A stretch of DNA of 64,000 nt from the NCBI GenBank assembly GCA_002335385.1, contig DCVK01000043.1, positions 29,077 to 93,076 on the forward strand, given 5' to 3'. Both the position numbers and the translations under genes were made by a program. The notes beneath the pieces are model-generated. The model searched no databases and was not told where the DNA came from. It saw nothing but the letters and a program-made list of their open reading frames with translations. Below, piece after piece: positions 33,590 to 42,533 of this stretch (its first letter is position 1; each line of letters starts with the position of its first letter). The DNA comes from Candidatus Aminicenantes bacterium UBA2190 (GTDB taxonomy: Bacteria; Acidobacteriota; Aminicenantia; UBA2199).

Positions 33590-34615
33590 TCAGCCCCGGC
33601 AGGGCGCCCGGAATGCCCCGCGTCTCGGGTCGATCTCCTGGCAGAGAAAACCCGCTTCTCCGGATCTGGCGCGCCGGACAATGGCTGTGATCCTGCCGCC
33701 GGCGCTGCGATCGATGACCAGGCGGAGGCGGGTGGCGGCAAACGAGCTCAGCATCTCATAATCGTTGCTGCTGTCACCGGCAACCAGTGCCGGTTCGCGG
33801 TCGAGGCGGGAGCGGAGGTTGAGCACTTTGCCCGCGCCGAGGTTGGGCCGCAAGCCCGGCTTCAGCGCGCCCGCGAAACGCCTGCCGGCCACGGCCAGTT
33901 CCATGCCGATGACCTGCCGGCAGGGGAAGGCGGTCACGGCGATCATCTTTTCCACCAGCCGCCGGTTGCTGGCTGTGGAGACCACGACCCTGCCGCCGCG
34001 CTGCTGCCAGCAGGCAGCCAGCTCTTTCATTTCCGGATAAAGGCGGATGCCGCCGATCCAGTCGTAGCGCCAGCGCCCCTGCGGATCACTCATGGCCCGG
34101 CGGCGGAGGGGTTCCTTCAATGCCCGGACGACGACCTCTTCGGCCAGCCGGTCGAACTCGGGTAGGGACAAGCCCCGCAGCAGCGTATTCACCCAGGGAT
34201 AGGCGAAATCGCAGCCGATGCCCGGCGTCTCTTCCAGCGCCCGGTTCAGGGCCAGCAGTCCCGAGGTGAAGACGCGATAGCTCTCGTCCCTTCCGGCGAG
34301 TGAAGTTCTCGTCTTCAGGCGTTCATAAGCCGCAAAGACCGCTTTTTTCATTTTTTTCAGGGAAAATGGCTTGCCCTTGAGCAGAACATGGCGAACGCCG
34401 TCGATAACGTCGGGAATCATGGCGGCCATGGCCTTGGCCTCAATGCGGAACTCCAGGCCGAACGTCATGCGCCGCAGCAGCGCCTCGCCGATGTCGTTGA
34501 AGGCGCAGGTGTTGTCCCAGTCGAGGACCGCGATCTCCCCCGGCCGCACCCCGGCCAGCATTTCGTTCAGCGCCTTGTAATTCCTCTCGCTCCAGTTCCG
34601 CCGCTTCAACTTCAT
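33590..34615 (-). CDS. HAD-superfamily phosphatase
   Basis: A 341-residue protein with HAD motif I AVLDWDNTCAFND (DxDxT), a motif II-like VVVSTASN, and motif III/IV PALVAGDSSNDYEM. A long helical insertion sits between motifs I and II, as in phosphoserine-phosphatase-like HAD proteins. It should be a Mg2+-dependent phosphatase of unknown substrate. It is a single-gene unit with its own promoter. Confidence 0.8.
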   Translation of the reverse strand: MKLKRRNWSERNYKALNEMLAGVRPGEIAVLDWDNTCAFNDIGEALLRRMTFGLEFRIEAKAMAAMIPDVIDGVRHVLLKGKPFSLKKMKKAVFAAYERLKTRTSLAGRDESYRVFTSGLLALNRALEETPGIGCDFAYPWVNTLLRGLSLPEFDRLAEEVVVRALKEPLRRRAMSDPQGRWRYDWIGGIRLYPEMKELAACWQQRGGRVVVSTASNRRLVEKMIAVTAFPCRQVIGMELAVAGRRFAGALKPGLRPNLGAGKVLNLRSRLDREPALVAGDSSNDYEMLSSFAATRLRLVIDRSAGGRITAIVRRARSGEAGFLCQEIDPRRGAFRAPCRG

Positions 34616-34650
34616 GCCGCCAGTGTAGCGGATGAAGGCCGGTTTGGCAA
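34613..34650 (-). promoter_or_regulatory. Promoter of the HAD phosphatase gene (leaderless arrangement)
   Basis: Minus strand TTGCCA (34650-34645), 17 bp, TACACT (34627-34622), 6 nt (GGCGGC), ATG (34615). Confidence 0.5.
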
Positions 34651-34656
34651 TTCTTC

Positions 34657-35190
34657 CTATTCCGCCCCGCCCCCGGACGCTCCCCAGGGATAGTCGGTGC
34701 GCGGCCGGCAGTAGGCGCCGGAGGTCCCGGCAGCGAGCCGTACCGAAAATTGCAGCGGCTCGCCGTCCCTGATGTACGGTTCATGGACCTGGATAAAGTA
34801 TTCGGCGGCCGGAAGGTCTTCGATCAGCATGTCCAGATCGAAAAGGCACAGGCAGTGACAGCCGGCGGCGGCCTCCCTCTCCGTGATGGTGATCACATTC
34901 CCGGCCACGCGGATTTCGGCGCCGATGTCGCCCGGGCAGCAGTTGAACCCGGCATTGACGTGCTTCAATTCCAGCTTCCGGCCGTCATAGCGGTATTCGA
35001 TGCAACCCTGATCGCTGCCGCGGGTGGTCCCCGGCGTGCCGGCGGCCGGCCAGTTCTTGCAGTCCCCGTACCGCAGCAGGGTGCCCACGGGCCCCGCCTC
35101 GCCTTCCTCGCTGCTTTTGCAGCCGGCTGTGATCATGGCCAGGGTGGCCAGCAGCAGGGCGATGCCGGAAATGGTCATTCTTCTTTTCAT
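34657..35190 (-). CDS. Cysteine-rich lipoprotein of unknown function
   Basis: A ~177-residue protein with a lipoprotein signal (MKRRMTISGIALLLATLAMITAGC, lipobox ITAGC). The mature part carries several cysteine pairs (GDCKNW, GCIEYRY, FNCCPGDIG, AGCHCLCLFDLD) and beta-rich segments (KLELKHVNAG, NVITITEREA, YFIQVHEPYI). Similar small lipoproteins occur in Bacteroidota, but I do not know their role. The ATG at 35190 has GGGAGGG upstream. The 187-bp gap up to 35377 shows nothing further. Confidence 0.75.
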   Translation of the reverse strand: MKRRMTISGIALLLATLAMITAGCKSSEEGEAGPVGTLLRYGDCKNWPAAGTPGTTRGSDQGCIEYRYDGRKLELKHVNAGFNCCPGDIGAEIRVAGNVITITEREAAAGCHCLCLFDLDMLIEDLPAAEYFIQVHEPYIRDGEPLQFSVRLAAGTSGAYCRPRTDYPWGASGGGAE

Positions 35191-35377
35191 GGGAAAACCC
35201 TCCCTGAATGCCCGATTTTCATGGTCATTCCCACTGATAGGCAAGCATAATCATTGCCAGGATTTCCCCATTGATTTGTCGGGAAAACGGACATTTGCTC
35301 CTGCGGCTGTCCGCAAAACAGGGCGGGAAAGACCGGCATGCTTTCACGACAGGCCTCCAGGCGGTCAGTTCCCGGGA

Positions 35378-36235
35378 TCAGCTGAGGAATATCCTCTCCA
35401 GCTCGGAGGCGGGCAACTGTTTCCTGGCTGAAATCTTGCGGTCTTCTCCGGAAACGCTGGTTTGGATGCAGGCGGCGGCCTGGGCGCAGCCGTTATTGCC
35501 GTCGGCGGCATAACCCTGGCACACGCGCAGCACGTCGGGCGAGATCTCGTCGATCAGGACGATGCGGCCGTCGCCTCCCTGCAGACGGCCGAGCTCGATC
35601 TTGCCGTCGATGACATGCAGCCCGCGTGCGGCGAACTCCTCGTAGATGACCGCGGCGATGTCCTTGACGAATTTCTTGACATAGGAGATCTCTTCCTCGC
35701 TCATCACTCCGGCGCCGGCCAGCGACTCGAAGGTGATGAGCTTGTCGGTCTTGCCCTTGGTCCAGGCCTCGACCACCCGCGGCAGGTCCAGGCAGGGCCG
35801 GACGAAGGGGTAGCGGCGCCAGAAGCTGCCCATGGCGCTGTTGCGCCAGGTCCACTCCAGGTTCAGCAGCGGTGCCGAGCCGGCGAACTCCGGCGCCTGC
35901 TCGGGCATGCTGATCGGCGTGGCCGGCTCGACGACCATGGCGTTGTCGCCGACGGTGGCGATATAGTGGCTGGGGACATTTTTCACCGCCAACAGCCGGA
36001 AAAAATAGGTGGCGAACCTGCAGGCGATGGCCCCCTTGCCCGGGATCTCGCCCACGACATTGTCGTAGCCGGGGTCGAATACGGGCCGGTTGTCCCTGTC
36101 CAGGTAGCCGGTGCCGCGGTCGGTGAAGATGAACGCGTATTTGCCCTTGTATTCCCCGTCGGGGATGCGGTAGATGTCCTTCGATTTTCCCGAGTAAACG
36201 AAATTCTCTTCCCTGAGCACGCGATCCAGTTCCAT
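35378..36235 (-). CDS. purC: Phosphoribosylaminoimidazole-succinocarboxamide synthase
   Basis: A 285-residue SAICAR synthetase of purine biosynthesis. Seen: ENFVYSGKSKDIYRI at the ATP site, a KGKYAFIFTDRGTGY strand, FATYFFRLLAVKNVPSHYI, VVEPATPISMPEQAPEF, LEWTWRNSAMGSFWRRYPFVRPC, ITFESLAGAGVMSEEE and the IDEISPDVLRV loop. The first ~15 residues after the ATG are typical. The start has AGGAGGT. It is monocistronic and far from other purine genes. Confidence 0.93.
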   Translation of the reverse strand: MELDRVLREENFVYSGKSKDIYRIPDGEYKGKYAFIFTDRGTGYLDRDNRPVFDPGYDNVVGEIPGKGAIACRFATYFFRLLAVKNVPSHYIATVGDNAMVVEPATPISMPEQAPEFAGSAPLLNLEWTWRNSAMGSFWRRYPFVRPCLDLPRVVEAWTKGKTDKLITFESLAGAGVMSEEEISYVKKFVKDIAAVIYEEFAARGLHVIDGKIELGRLQGGDGRIVLIDEISPDVLRVCQGYAADGNNGCAQAAACIQTSVSGEDRKISARKQLPASELERIFLS

Positions 36236-36315
36236 CGTTCGACCTCCTGAGTTTTTTCAATCATCCCTGTTTCCGTTGAAAAATGCAACTCCTTTCCTAA
36301 TGCTCGGCCATTTTG

Positions 36316-36321
36316 TATAAT
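36316..36321 (+). promoter_or_regulatory. -10 element upstream of recD2
   Basis: TATAAT with a weak -35 (TTTCCT, 17 bp upstream). It would give a ~30-nt leader ending in GGGAGG before the short leader ORF that precedes recD2. Confidence 0.4.
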
Positions 36322-36355
36322 AACCCCTTGTCATGTGACCTCACAGGGAGGCTCA

Positions 36356-36400
36356 ATGTGTTTCACTGAAGTTCCGCCGGTCTATTCGGCTGTCGGTTAA
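36356..36400 (+). CDS. Leader peptide ORF of recD2 (14 codons)
   Basis: Reads MCFTEVPPVYSAVG and ends with TAA one base before the recD2 TTG. It has a strong GGGAGG site at proper spacing, whereas recD2 has none of its own. Ribosomes ending here would be well placed to restart at the TTG. It is either a real coupled leader peptide or a sign of a frame error in recD2's 5' end. Confidence 0.45.
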   Translation: MCFTEVPPVYSAVG

Positions 36401-36401
36401 G

Positions 36402-38633
36402 TTGCCCGCGTTCAAGGTCAAGGTCAGCCGCAAGATCTTCGTCTCCCAGGAGTCCGGCTTCGGCGTCTTCCTGGTGCGGGTGGAGGGGACGCGCGAAAGC
36501 CGGGTCATCGTCGGCAACCTCCATGCGCTGAGCGTCGGTGATTCCCTGGAGATCGAAGGCGAGGAGTCTGAGCACCCGCGCTTCGGCCGGCAGATCAAGG
36601 TCAGCCGCTTCGAGTTCATCAAGCCCCAGGACGGCGAGGGCATCGCCCGCTACCTTGCTTCCGGCCGCTTCAAGGGCATCGGCAAGAAGACCGCCCAGAG
36701 GATCGTCGACCAGTTCGGCCCGGCGACCTTCGATGTCCTGGAGAACGCCCCCGAGCGGCTGCGCGAGGTGGCGGGTCTGAAGAAGTCGGTCATCGAAACC
36801 ATCCGCGAGAGCGTGCGCGGCAGCCGGGCCCTGCGCGACCTGACCGTGCGCCTGACCCCCTTCGGTGTCGGCCAGGAGACGGTCTACCGCATCCACCGCG
36901 AGTTCGGCGACCTGGCGCCGGCCATGGTCGAGGGTGACCCCTACCTGTTGATCGAGCGCGTGCGCGGGGTGGGCTTCAAGGTCGCCGACACCATCGCCCG
37001 CGCCCTGGGCATCGCCAGGACCGACCCGCAGCGGGTGCGGGCGGGGATCCTTTTCGTCCTGCAGCAGGCGGAGTTCCAGCGCGGCGACCTCCATATCCCC
37101 CGCGACGAACTGCTGCAGAAATGCTCCTGGCTGCTGGACATTGACGACTGCGACGTGTTGGCCGTCCTGGAGAAGCTGATCGAGCGCGGCGAGCTGAGCC
37201 TGGCCGAGCTGCCCGAGCCCTGCGTCCTCACCCCGCAGAACGAGATGATCGAGAAGGCCGCGGCGCTGCGCCTGCACCGCCTCGCCCGGGAGAGCGGCGC
37301 CGTCGCGGCGCCGGCGGTCGACTTCGCCGCCGTCTTCGAGAAGCTCGCCCTGGAGCTCAGCGAGGAGCAGAAGCAGGCGGTGCTGGCCGCGGTGCACAAC
37401 CGGCTGACCGTCATCACCGGCGGCCCGGGCACGGGCAAAACGACGATCATCCGGGCCATCATCGAGATCCTCCGGGCCAACGGCCGCCCGATCCTGGTCG
37501 CCGCCCCCACCGGCCGCGCGGCCAAGCGCATCGAGGAGAGCGCCTGCTGCCATGCCTCGACCATCCACCGTCTGCTGAAGTTCAACCCCGAGACGGGGCA
37601 GTTCGTGCACAACGCCCAGAATCCCCTGCCGGCCGGGGCCGTCATCGTCGACGAGTTTTCCATGGTCGACTCGTTCATCCTGTTCTCGCTGCTGCAGGCG
37701 CTCTCCGACGACACCCAGCTGATCGTCATCGGCGACAAGGACCAGTTGCCCTCGGTCGGCCCGGGCAACGTCCTGCGCGACATGATCCAGAGCGGTTTTT
37801 TCCACACCATCTACCTGAAGCGCAACTTCCGCCAGGACCGGGGCAGCCTGATCGTGGAGAACGCCTGCCGCGTCAACGGCGGCGAACCCCTCGTGTTCCC
37901 CAAGCCCGACCCCGACGCCGATTTCATCTTCCTGCCGGTGCGCGAGGAGGCCCAGGTCCTGGAGAAGGTGGAGCGCATCCTGCGCCGCTACCAGGAGGAC
38001 TACCCGTTCAACTCCGCCGCCCTGCAGGTGCTGGTGCCCATGTACCGCGGTGATGCCGGCATCGATCGCATCAACCAGATGGTGCAGGAAAAATTCAACC
38101 CCGAACCTTTCCTGCTGCGCCGGGAAAAAGCCGCCTTCAAGCGCCTGGACAAGGTCATGCAGACCCGCAACGACTATGACAAGGGCGTATTCAACGGCGA
38201 CCTGGGGATCGTCGAGGACTACCAGGCCGCCGACAAACTGCTGCTGGTCAACTTCGACGGCTGGACCGTCGAGTACGCCGCCGACGAGCTGGACGCGCTG
38301 ACCCTCTCCTACGCCGTCTCGGTCCACAAGTCTCAAGGGTCTGAGTACGACATCGTGGTCCTGTGCCTCCTGCCCTCCCACGCGCGCATGCTCAGCCGCG
38401 AGCTGTTTTACACGGCCATCACCCGGGCGCGCCGGAAGCTGCTTTTGCTGTCGGACGAGGCGACCGTCGCGCGCGCCGTGGCCAACTCGCAGCCGGTGCG
38501 CCGCCGCACCCTGCTGACCCTGCGCCTGCGCGAGGCCTTCGCGACGAACCCCCCCCTCAGCGGGGACCCCGTCGGGGCGGGGCGGGGCGGCCTTCAGGGC
38601 CCGCAGCGGGGGCCTTCAGGGCCTGTGGTATAA
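36402..38633 (+). CDS. recD2: RecD2-type ATP-dependent 5'-3' DNA helicase
   Basis: A 743-residue SF1B helicase. An OB-like N-terminus (SGFGVFLVRVEG...HPRFGRQIKV) and helix-hairpin-helix repeats (GKKTAQRIVDQFG, FGVGQETVYRIHREF, VRGVGFKVADTIA) precede the motor domains: Walker A ITGGPGTGKTTIIRAII near residue 340, AAPTGRAAKRI, DEFSMVD, GDKDQLPSVGPGNVLRD, LKRNFRQDRGSLIV, and the C-terminal SYAVSVHKSQGSEYDIVV and FYTAITRARRKLLLL. The start is a TTG one base after a short leader ORF. The last ~25 codons are GC-rich and repetitive and may be eroded sequence. Confidence 0.95.
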   Translation: MPAFKVKVSRKIFVSQESGFGVFLVRVEGTRESRVIVGNLHALSVGDSLEIEGEESEHPRFGRQIKVSRFEFIKPQDGEGIARYLASGRFKGIGKKTAQRIVDQFGPATFDVLENAPERLREVAGLKKSVIETIRESVRGSRALRDLTVRLTPFGVGQETVYRIHREFGDLAPAMVEGDPYLLIERVRGVGFKVADTIARALGIARTDPQRVRAGILFVLQQAEFQRGDLHIPRDELLQKCSWLLDIDDCDVLAVLEKLIERGELSLAELPEPCVLTPQNEMIEKAAALRLHRLARESGAVAAPAVDFAAVFEKLALELSEEQKQAVLAAVHNRLTVITGGPGTGKTTIIRAIIEILRANGRPILVAAPTGRAAKRIEESACCHASTIHRLLKFNPETGQFVHNAQNPLPAGAVIVDEFSMVDSFILFSLLQALSDDTQLIVIGDKDQLPSVGPGNVLRDMIQSGFFHTIYLKRNFRQDRGSLIVENACRVNGGEPLVFPKPDPDADFIFLPVREEAQVLEKVERILRRYQEDYPFNSAALQVLVPMYRGDAGIDRINQMVQEKFNPEPFLLRREKAAFKRLDKVMQTRNDYDKGVFNGDLGIVEDYQAADKLLLVNFDGWTVEYAADELDALTLSYAVSVHKSQGSEYDIVVLCLLPSHARMLSRELFYTAITRARRKLLLLSDEATVARAVANSQPVRRRTLLTLRLREAFATNPPLSGDPVGAGRGGLQGPQRGPSGPVV
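38591..38623. repeat. Direct repeat CCTTCAGGGCC at the recD2-mutS junction
   Basis: Two copies (38591-38601 and 38613-38623) in a GC-rich tract that encodes the low-complexity tail of RecD2 and ends at the mutS -10 element. Confidence 0.6.
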
Positions 38634-38634
38634 T
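38629..38634 (+). promoter_or_regulatory. -10 element of mutS, 7 nt before the ATG
   Basis: TATAAT overlapping the recD2 stop region. The -35 region is GC-rich and not recognisable. The spacing suggests a leaderless mutS transcript in addition to read-through from recD2. Confidence 0.45.
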
Positions 38635-38641
38635 CCCGGCC

Positions 38642-41281
38642 ATGGAAGACCGCGCTCCCACCCCCATGCTGCGCCAGTACCAGGAGATCAAGCGGAGTTA
38701 TCCCGATGCCATCCTGTTCTTCCGCCTGGGCGACTTCTACGAGATGTTCTTTGACGACGCGCGCATCGCCGCTCCCATCCTGGAGGTGGTGCTGACCTCG
38801 CGCAACAAGAGCAAGGAGGGGGCGGTGCCGCTCTGCGGCGTGCCGCACCACGCCTGGGAGAACTACGCCGCCAAGCTCCTGCGCAAGGGCTTCAAGGTGG
38901 CCATCTGCGAGCAGGTGGAGGACCCGGCCCTGGCCAAGGGCCTCGTGCGCCGCGAGGTTACCCACATCCTGACGCCGGCCACCGCCCTGGAGGTGGAGGC
39001 GCTCGATGCCGGGCTGAACAACTTCATCGTCGCCGTGGGCAGCGACGGCGGCGCGCTGGCCTTGGCCTCCCTGGACCTGGCGGTGGCTGATTTCGATGTC
39101 CGGTCCTTCGCCGCCGGCAACGACGAGGCGCTGTTTAACGAGCTTTACCGCAAGCTTCCCAAGGAGATCGTCATCGCCCGGGGCTTCGAGAGGGAATTCG
39201 CCCTTTTCGTCAAGCGCTTCCCCGAGTTCGCCGGCATCCTGGTGACCGTTTACGAGGATGCCGAGTTCGGCGCGGCCGACTGCACCGCGGTCCTGAAGGG
39301 ACAGTTCGGCCTGGAAAGCATCGAGGGCCTTGGCCTGGCGGGCCATCCCGCCGCCGTCGCCGCCGCCGGCGTACTGATCAAGTACTTGCGCTCGATCCGC
39401 CCGGGTTCCCTGCCCCATGTCGGCGCTCCGCGCTTCAGCGCCAGCGAGGAGCACCTGGTGCTGGACGCCGTCTCGTTCCGCAACCTGGAGGTGCTGGCCA
39501 ACCTCAAGACCGGTACCGTCTCCGGCTCGCTGTTCGATGTCGTGGACATGACCGTCACGCCCATGGGCCGGCGCCTGCTCAAGAAGTGGCTCTCCTACCC
39601 CCTGCTCGACAAGGGTGGCATCGAGCAGCGTCTGGACGGCGTCGAGGAGTTCGCACAGAACCTGATCGGCCGCAGCGAGGTGCGCAAGAAGCTGAAGCAT
39701 TTCGCCGACCTGGCGAGGCTGAACTCCCGGATCGCGCTGAACATCGCCCTGCCCCAGCACCTGCTCAGCCTGCGCGACACCCTGGCGCGCATCCCCGATG
39801 TGCAGGGCGACATCCAAAACATGAAGGCCGGGATGGTCCGTGAAGCCTGCGCCGGACTGCAGCCGCTTCCCGAGGTCGTCGCCCTGGTGGAGCGGGCCAT
39901 CGCCGCGGAGCCGGCCATCACCATCAGCGAGGGCCAGATCATCCGGCCGGGCTACCACCGCGAACTGGACGAACTGCGCGCCATCAGCCGCAACGCCAAG
40001 GAGATCGTGGCCGCCATGGAGAAGGACGAGAAGGCCGCCACCGGCATACCCTCGCTGAAGATCAAGTACAACAAGGTCTTCGGCTACTTCATCGAGGTCA
40101 CCAACCCTCACCTGCACCTGGTGCCGGAACGCTATACGCGCAAGCAGACACTGGTCAGCGCCGAGCGCTTCCTGACCGTCGAGCTGCAGGAGCTCGAGGA
40201 TAAGATCCTCAAGGCCGAGGAGCGGATCGTGGCCATCGAGAAGAAGCTCTACCTCGAGGTGCTGGCCGAGATCCAGCGCTTCTCCCCGCAGCTGAACGGC
40301 AACGCCGACCAGGTCGCCCTGCTCGACGTGCTGGCCGCCGGCGCCGAGCTCGCCCAGCGCCGCGGCTACGTGCGCCCGGAGATCCATGAAGGCGTTGCCA
40401 TCCGCATCCAGGAGGGGCGCCACCCGGTGGTCGAGGCCGCCTCCGGCCGCGGCTTCATCCCCAACGACCTGAGCGTCTCCGCGGACGGCGAGCAGGTGCT
40501 GCTCATCACCGGCCCCAACATGGGGGGCAAGTCGACCTACCTGCGCCAGAACGCCCTGATCGTCATCCTGGCCCAGGCCGGCCTCTTCGTCCCCGCCGCC
40601 CGGGCGCAGATCGGCGTGTGCGACCGCATCTTCACCCGCATCGGCGCCTCCGACTCCCTGCTGGAGGGCAAGTCCACGTTCCTGGTCGAGATGATCGAGA
40701 CGGCCATCATCCTGAACAACGCCGGGCCGCGGTCGCTGATCCTGCTCGACGAGATCGGCCGCGGCACCTCCACCTACGACGGCCTCTCCATCGCCTGGGC
40801 CGTGGTCGAGTTTCTGCACGCCCTGAAAGCGAGGCCGCGCGTGCTGTTCGCCACCCACTACCACGAGCTGACCGAGCTGGCCGCCATCCTGGAGCGCGTG
40901 GGCAACTACCACATCGCGGTCAAGGAGTGGCAGGACAACGTCATCTTCCTGCACAAGATCATGCCCGGCCCCACCGACCAGAGCTTCGGCATCCACGTGG
41001 CCAAGATCGCCGGCATCCCGCGCCCGGTCATCGAGCGGGCCAAGGACATCCTGCTCAACCTGGAGAAGAAGGAGCTGAACCGCCTGGTCAAGGAGCGCAT
41101 CACCGGCCGCATCCAGAAGGCGCCGATCAGCAGCGCCGCCCTGTTCCCCGAGGACATGGAGCTGAGGGTCTGGGACGAGATCCGCGAAAAGCTGAAAGAG
41201 ATCGACATCGAGCGCCTGACGCCGCTGGAGGCGCTGAACCTCCTGCAGTCCCTGAAAAGCAAGAGCGACAAGTTCCAGTAG
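38642..41281 (+). CDS. mutS: DNA mismatch repair protein MutS
   Basis: An ~879-residue MutS. The mismatch-binding domain has GDFYEMFFDDARIAAPILEVVLTSRNK (the Phe-x-Glu wedge reads FYEMF) and VPLCGVPHHAWENY. The clamp/lever region includes KYNKVFGYFIEVTNPHL and RKQTLVSAERFLT. The ATPase has Walker A ITGPNMGGKSTYLRQNALI near residue 623, SLLEGKSTFLVEM, LLDEIGRGTSTYDGLSIAWAVVE and TTH-type FATHYHELTEL. The C-terminal helix-turn-helix is present. The ATG at 38642 follows the recD2 stop by 8 nt. Confidence 0.98.
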   Translation: MEDRAPTPMLRQYQEIKRSYPDAILFFRLGDFYEMFFDDARIAAPILEVVLTSRNKSKEGAVPLCGVPHHAWENYAAKLLRKGFKVAICEQVEDPALAKGLVRREVTHILTPATALEVEALDAGLNNFIVAVGSDGGALALASLDLAVADFDVRSFAAGNDEALFNELYRKLPKEIVIARGFEREFALFVKRFPEFAGILVTVYEDAEFGAADCTAVLKGQFGLESIEGLGLAGHPAAVAAAGVLIKYLRSIRPGSLPHVGAPRFSASEEHLVLDAVSFRNLEVLANLKTGTVSGSLFDVVDMTVTPMGRRLLKKWLSYPLLDKGGIEQRLDGVEEFAQNLIGRSEVRKKLKHFADLARLNSRIALNIALPQHLLSLRDTLARIPDVQGDIQNMKAGMVREACAGLQPLPEVVALVERAIAAEPAITISEGQIIRPGYHRELDELRAISRNAKEIVAAMEKDEKAATGIPSLKIKYNKVFGYFIEVTNPHLHLVPERYTRKQTLVSAERFLTVELQELEDKILKAEERIVAIEKKLYLEVLAEIQRFSPQLNGNADQVALLDVLAAGAELAQRRGYVRPEIHEGVAIRIQEGRHPVVEAASGRGFIPNDLSVSADGEQVLLITGPNMGGKSTYLRQNALIVILAQAGLFVPAARAQIGVCDRIFTRIGASDSLLEGKSTFLVEMIETAIILNNAGPRSLILLDEIGRGTSTYDGLSIAWAVVEFLHALKARPRVLFATHYHELTELAAILERVGNYHIAVKEWQDNVIFLHKIMPGPTDQSFGIHVAKIAGIPRPVIERAKDILLNLEKKELNRLVKERITGRIQKAPISSAALFPEDMELRVWDEIREKLKEIDIERLTPLEALNLLQSLKSKSDKFQ

Positions 41282-41283
41282 CC

Positions 41284-41308
41284 GGCCCGCAGGGCCCGCT
41301 TTTTTTTT
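41284..41308 (+). terminator. Rho-independent terminator after mutS
   Basis: GGCCC-GCA-GGGCC stem (5 bp) followed after 3 nt by nine T, directly downstream of the mutS stop. Confidence 0.6.
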
Positions 41309-41322
41309 CGCCCGGGATATAC

Positions 41323-41328
41323 TATAAT
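41323..41328 (+). promoter_or_regulatory. -10 element upstream of the polysaccharide operon
   Basis: TATAAT, with a T-run 17 bp upstream as a poor -35. It would leave a ~75-nt leader with GGGAG before the epimerase ATG at 41412. Confidence 0.4.
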
Positions 41329-41411
41329 GATGCGTTGCCGGGCTGGAAAATCCGTTGCCGCCGTCCTTTACCCTGAACGGTCCCCATGCCCGGTACAGGG
41401 AGATGCGCCCC

Positions 41412-42509
41412 ATGCCGCCAGTGAACGCCCAATCGCCAGCAGACAAGCCCGTCGTCCTGGTCACCGGCATTGCGGGCTTCATCGGCTTTCATCTCGCCAG
41501 GCGGCTCCTGGCCGAGGGGCACCCGGTCGTCGGCGTCGACAACCTCAACGATTACTATGACGTCGGGTTGAAGCTGGCCCGCCTGCGCCAGCTGGGCTTT
41601 GCGGCCACCGACGTGGAAGTGCTTCCCGGGCTGGCTCATGCCCGGCTTGCGGCGCCGGGGCTGGTGTTCTGTAAGGCCGACCTGCAGGACCGGGAGCGGA
41701 TGGCGGCGATCTTTGCCGGCGAAAAGCCCCAGCTGGTGGTGCACCTGGCCGCCCAGGCCGGAGTCCGTTATTCCCTGGAAAATCCCTGGTCCTACGTGGA
41801 CAGCAACCTCACCGGCTTCATGAACATCCTGGAGAACTGCCGCCAGCACCCGGTGCGCCACCTGGTCTTCGCCTCCTCCTCCTCGGTCTACGGCGGCAAC
41901 CAGGTTCAGCCCTTCTCGGTGAGCCACAACGTCGACCACCCCCTCTCGCTCTACGCCGCCAGCAAGAAGGCCAACGAGCTGATGGCCCACAGCTACTCCC
42001 ACCTGTTCGCCATCCCGGCCACCGGCCTGCGCTTCTTTACCGTCTACGGCCCCTGGGGCCGTCCCGACATGGCGCTGTTCATCTTCACCCGCAGCATCCT
42101 CGCCGGCGAGGCCGTCGAGGTATACAATCACGGCAACATGAAGCGCGACTTCACCTATATCGACGATATCGTGGAAGGGGTGTGGCGCGTACTGAACAAG
42201 CCGCCGCGGCCCGACCCGGGTTGGGACGCGCGGCGGCCCGACCCGGCAAGCTCCTCGGCACCCTACCGCATCTTCAACATCGGCAACAATCGCCCGGTCG
42301 ACCTGCTGCATTTCATCGGGCTCATCGAAAAGAGCCTGGGCCGGAAGGCGAAGAAGGTCCTGTTGCCCCTGCAGCCCGGGGATGTCGCCGAGACGAGCGC
42401 CGACATCGAGTCCTTGAGCCGTTACGTCGACTTTGCCCCGTCGATCCCCGTCGAGGACGGCGTGGCGCGCTTCATCCGCTGGTACACCGATTTCTATGGC
42501 CAGGGCTAG
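41412..42509 (+). CDS. UDP-glucuronate 4-epimerase-like NAD-dependent epimerase
   Basis: A ~365-residue SDR epimerase. The NAD loop is VLVTGIAGFIGFHLARRL. DNLNDYYDVGLKLARLRQL is diagnostic of UDP-glucuronate epimerases, and HLAAQAGVRYSLENP, FASSSSVYGGNQ, the catalytic YAASKKANEL and RFFTVYGPWGRPDMA follow, then NHGNMKRDFTYIDDIVEGV. Gene order with UDP-glucose dehydrogenase gives a two-step route UDP-Glc to UDP-GlcA to UDP-GalA for surface polysaccharides. The start at 41412 has GGGAG nine bases upstream. An ATG at 41403 is an alternative. Confidence 0.92.
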   Translation: MPPVNAQSPADKPVVLVTGIAGFIGFHLARRLLAEGHPVVGVDNLNDYYDVGLKLARLRQLGFAATDVEVLPGLAHARLAAPGLVFCKADLQDRERMAAIFAGEKPQLVVHLAAQAGVRYSLENPWSYVDSNLTGFMNILENCRQHPVRHLVFASSSSVYGGNQVQPFSVSHNVDHPLSLYAASKKANELMAHSYSHLFAIPATGLRFFTVYGPWGRPDMALFIFTRSILAGEAVEVYNHGNMKRDFTYIDDIVEGVWRVLNKPPRPDPGWDARRPDPASSSAPYRIFNIGNNRPVDLLHFIGLIEKSLGRKAKKVLLPLQPGDVAETSADIESLSRYVDFAPSIPVEDGVARFIRWYTDFYGQG

Positions 42510-42533
42510 GAAATTTCCGGCAGAGGTACAACC

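Noticed and set aside
38594..41482. 962-codon minus-strand frame opposite mutS
   Set aside because: Shadow of mutS; no domain of its own.
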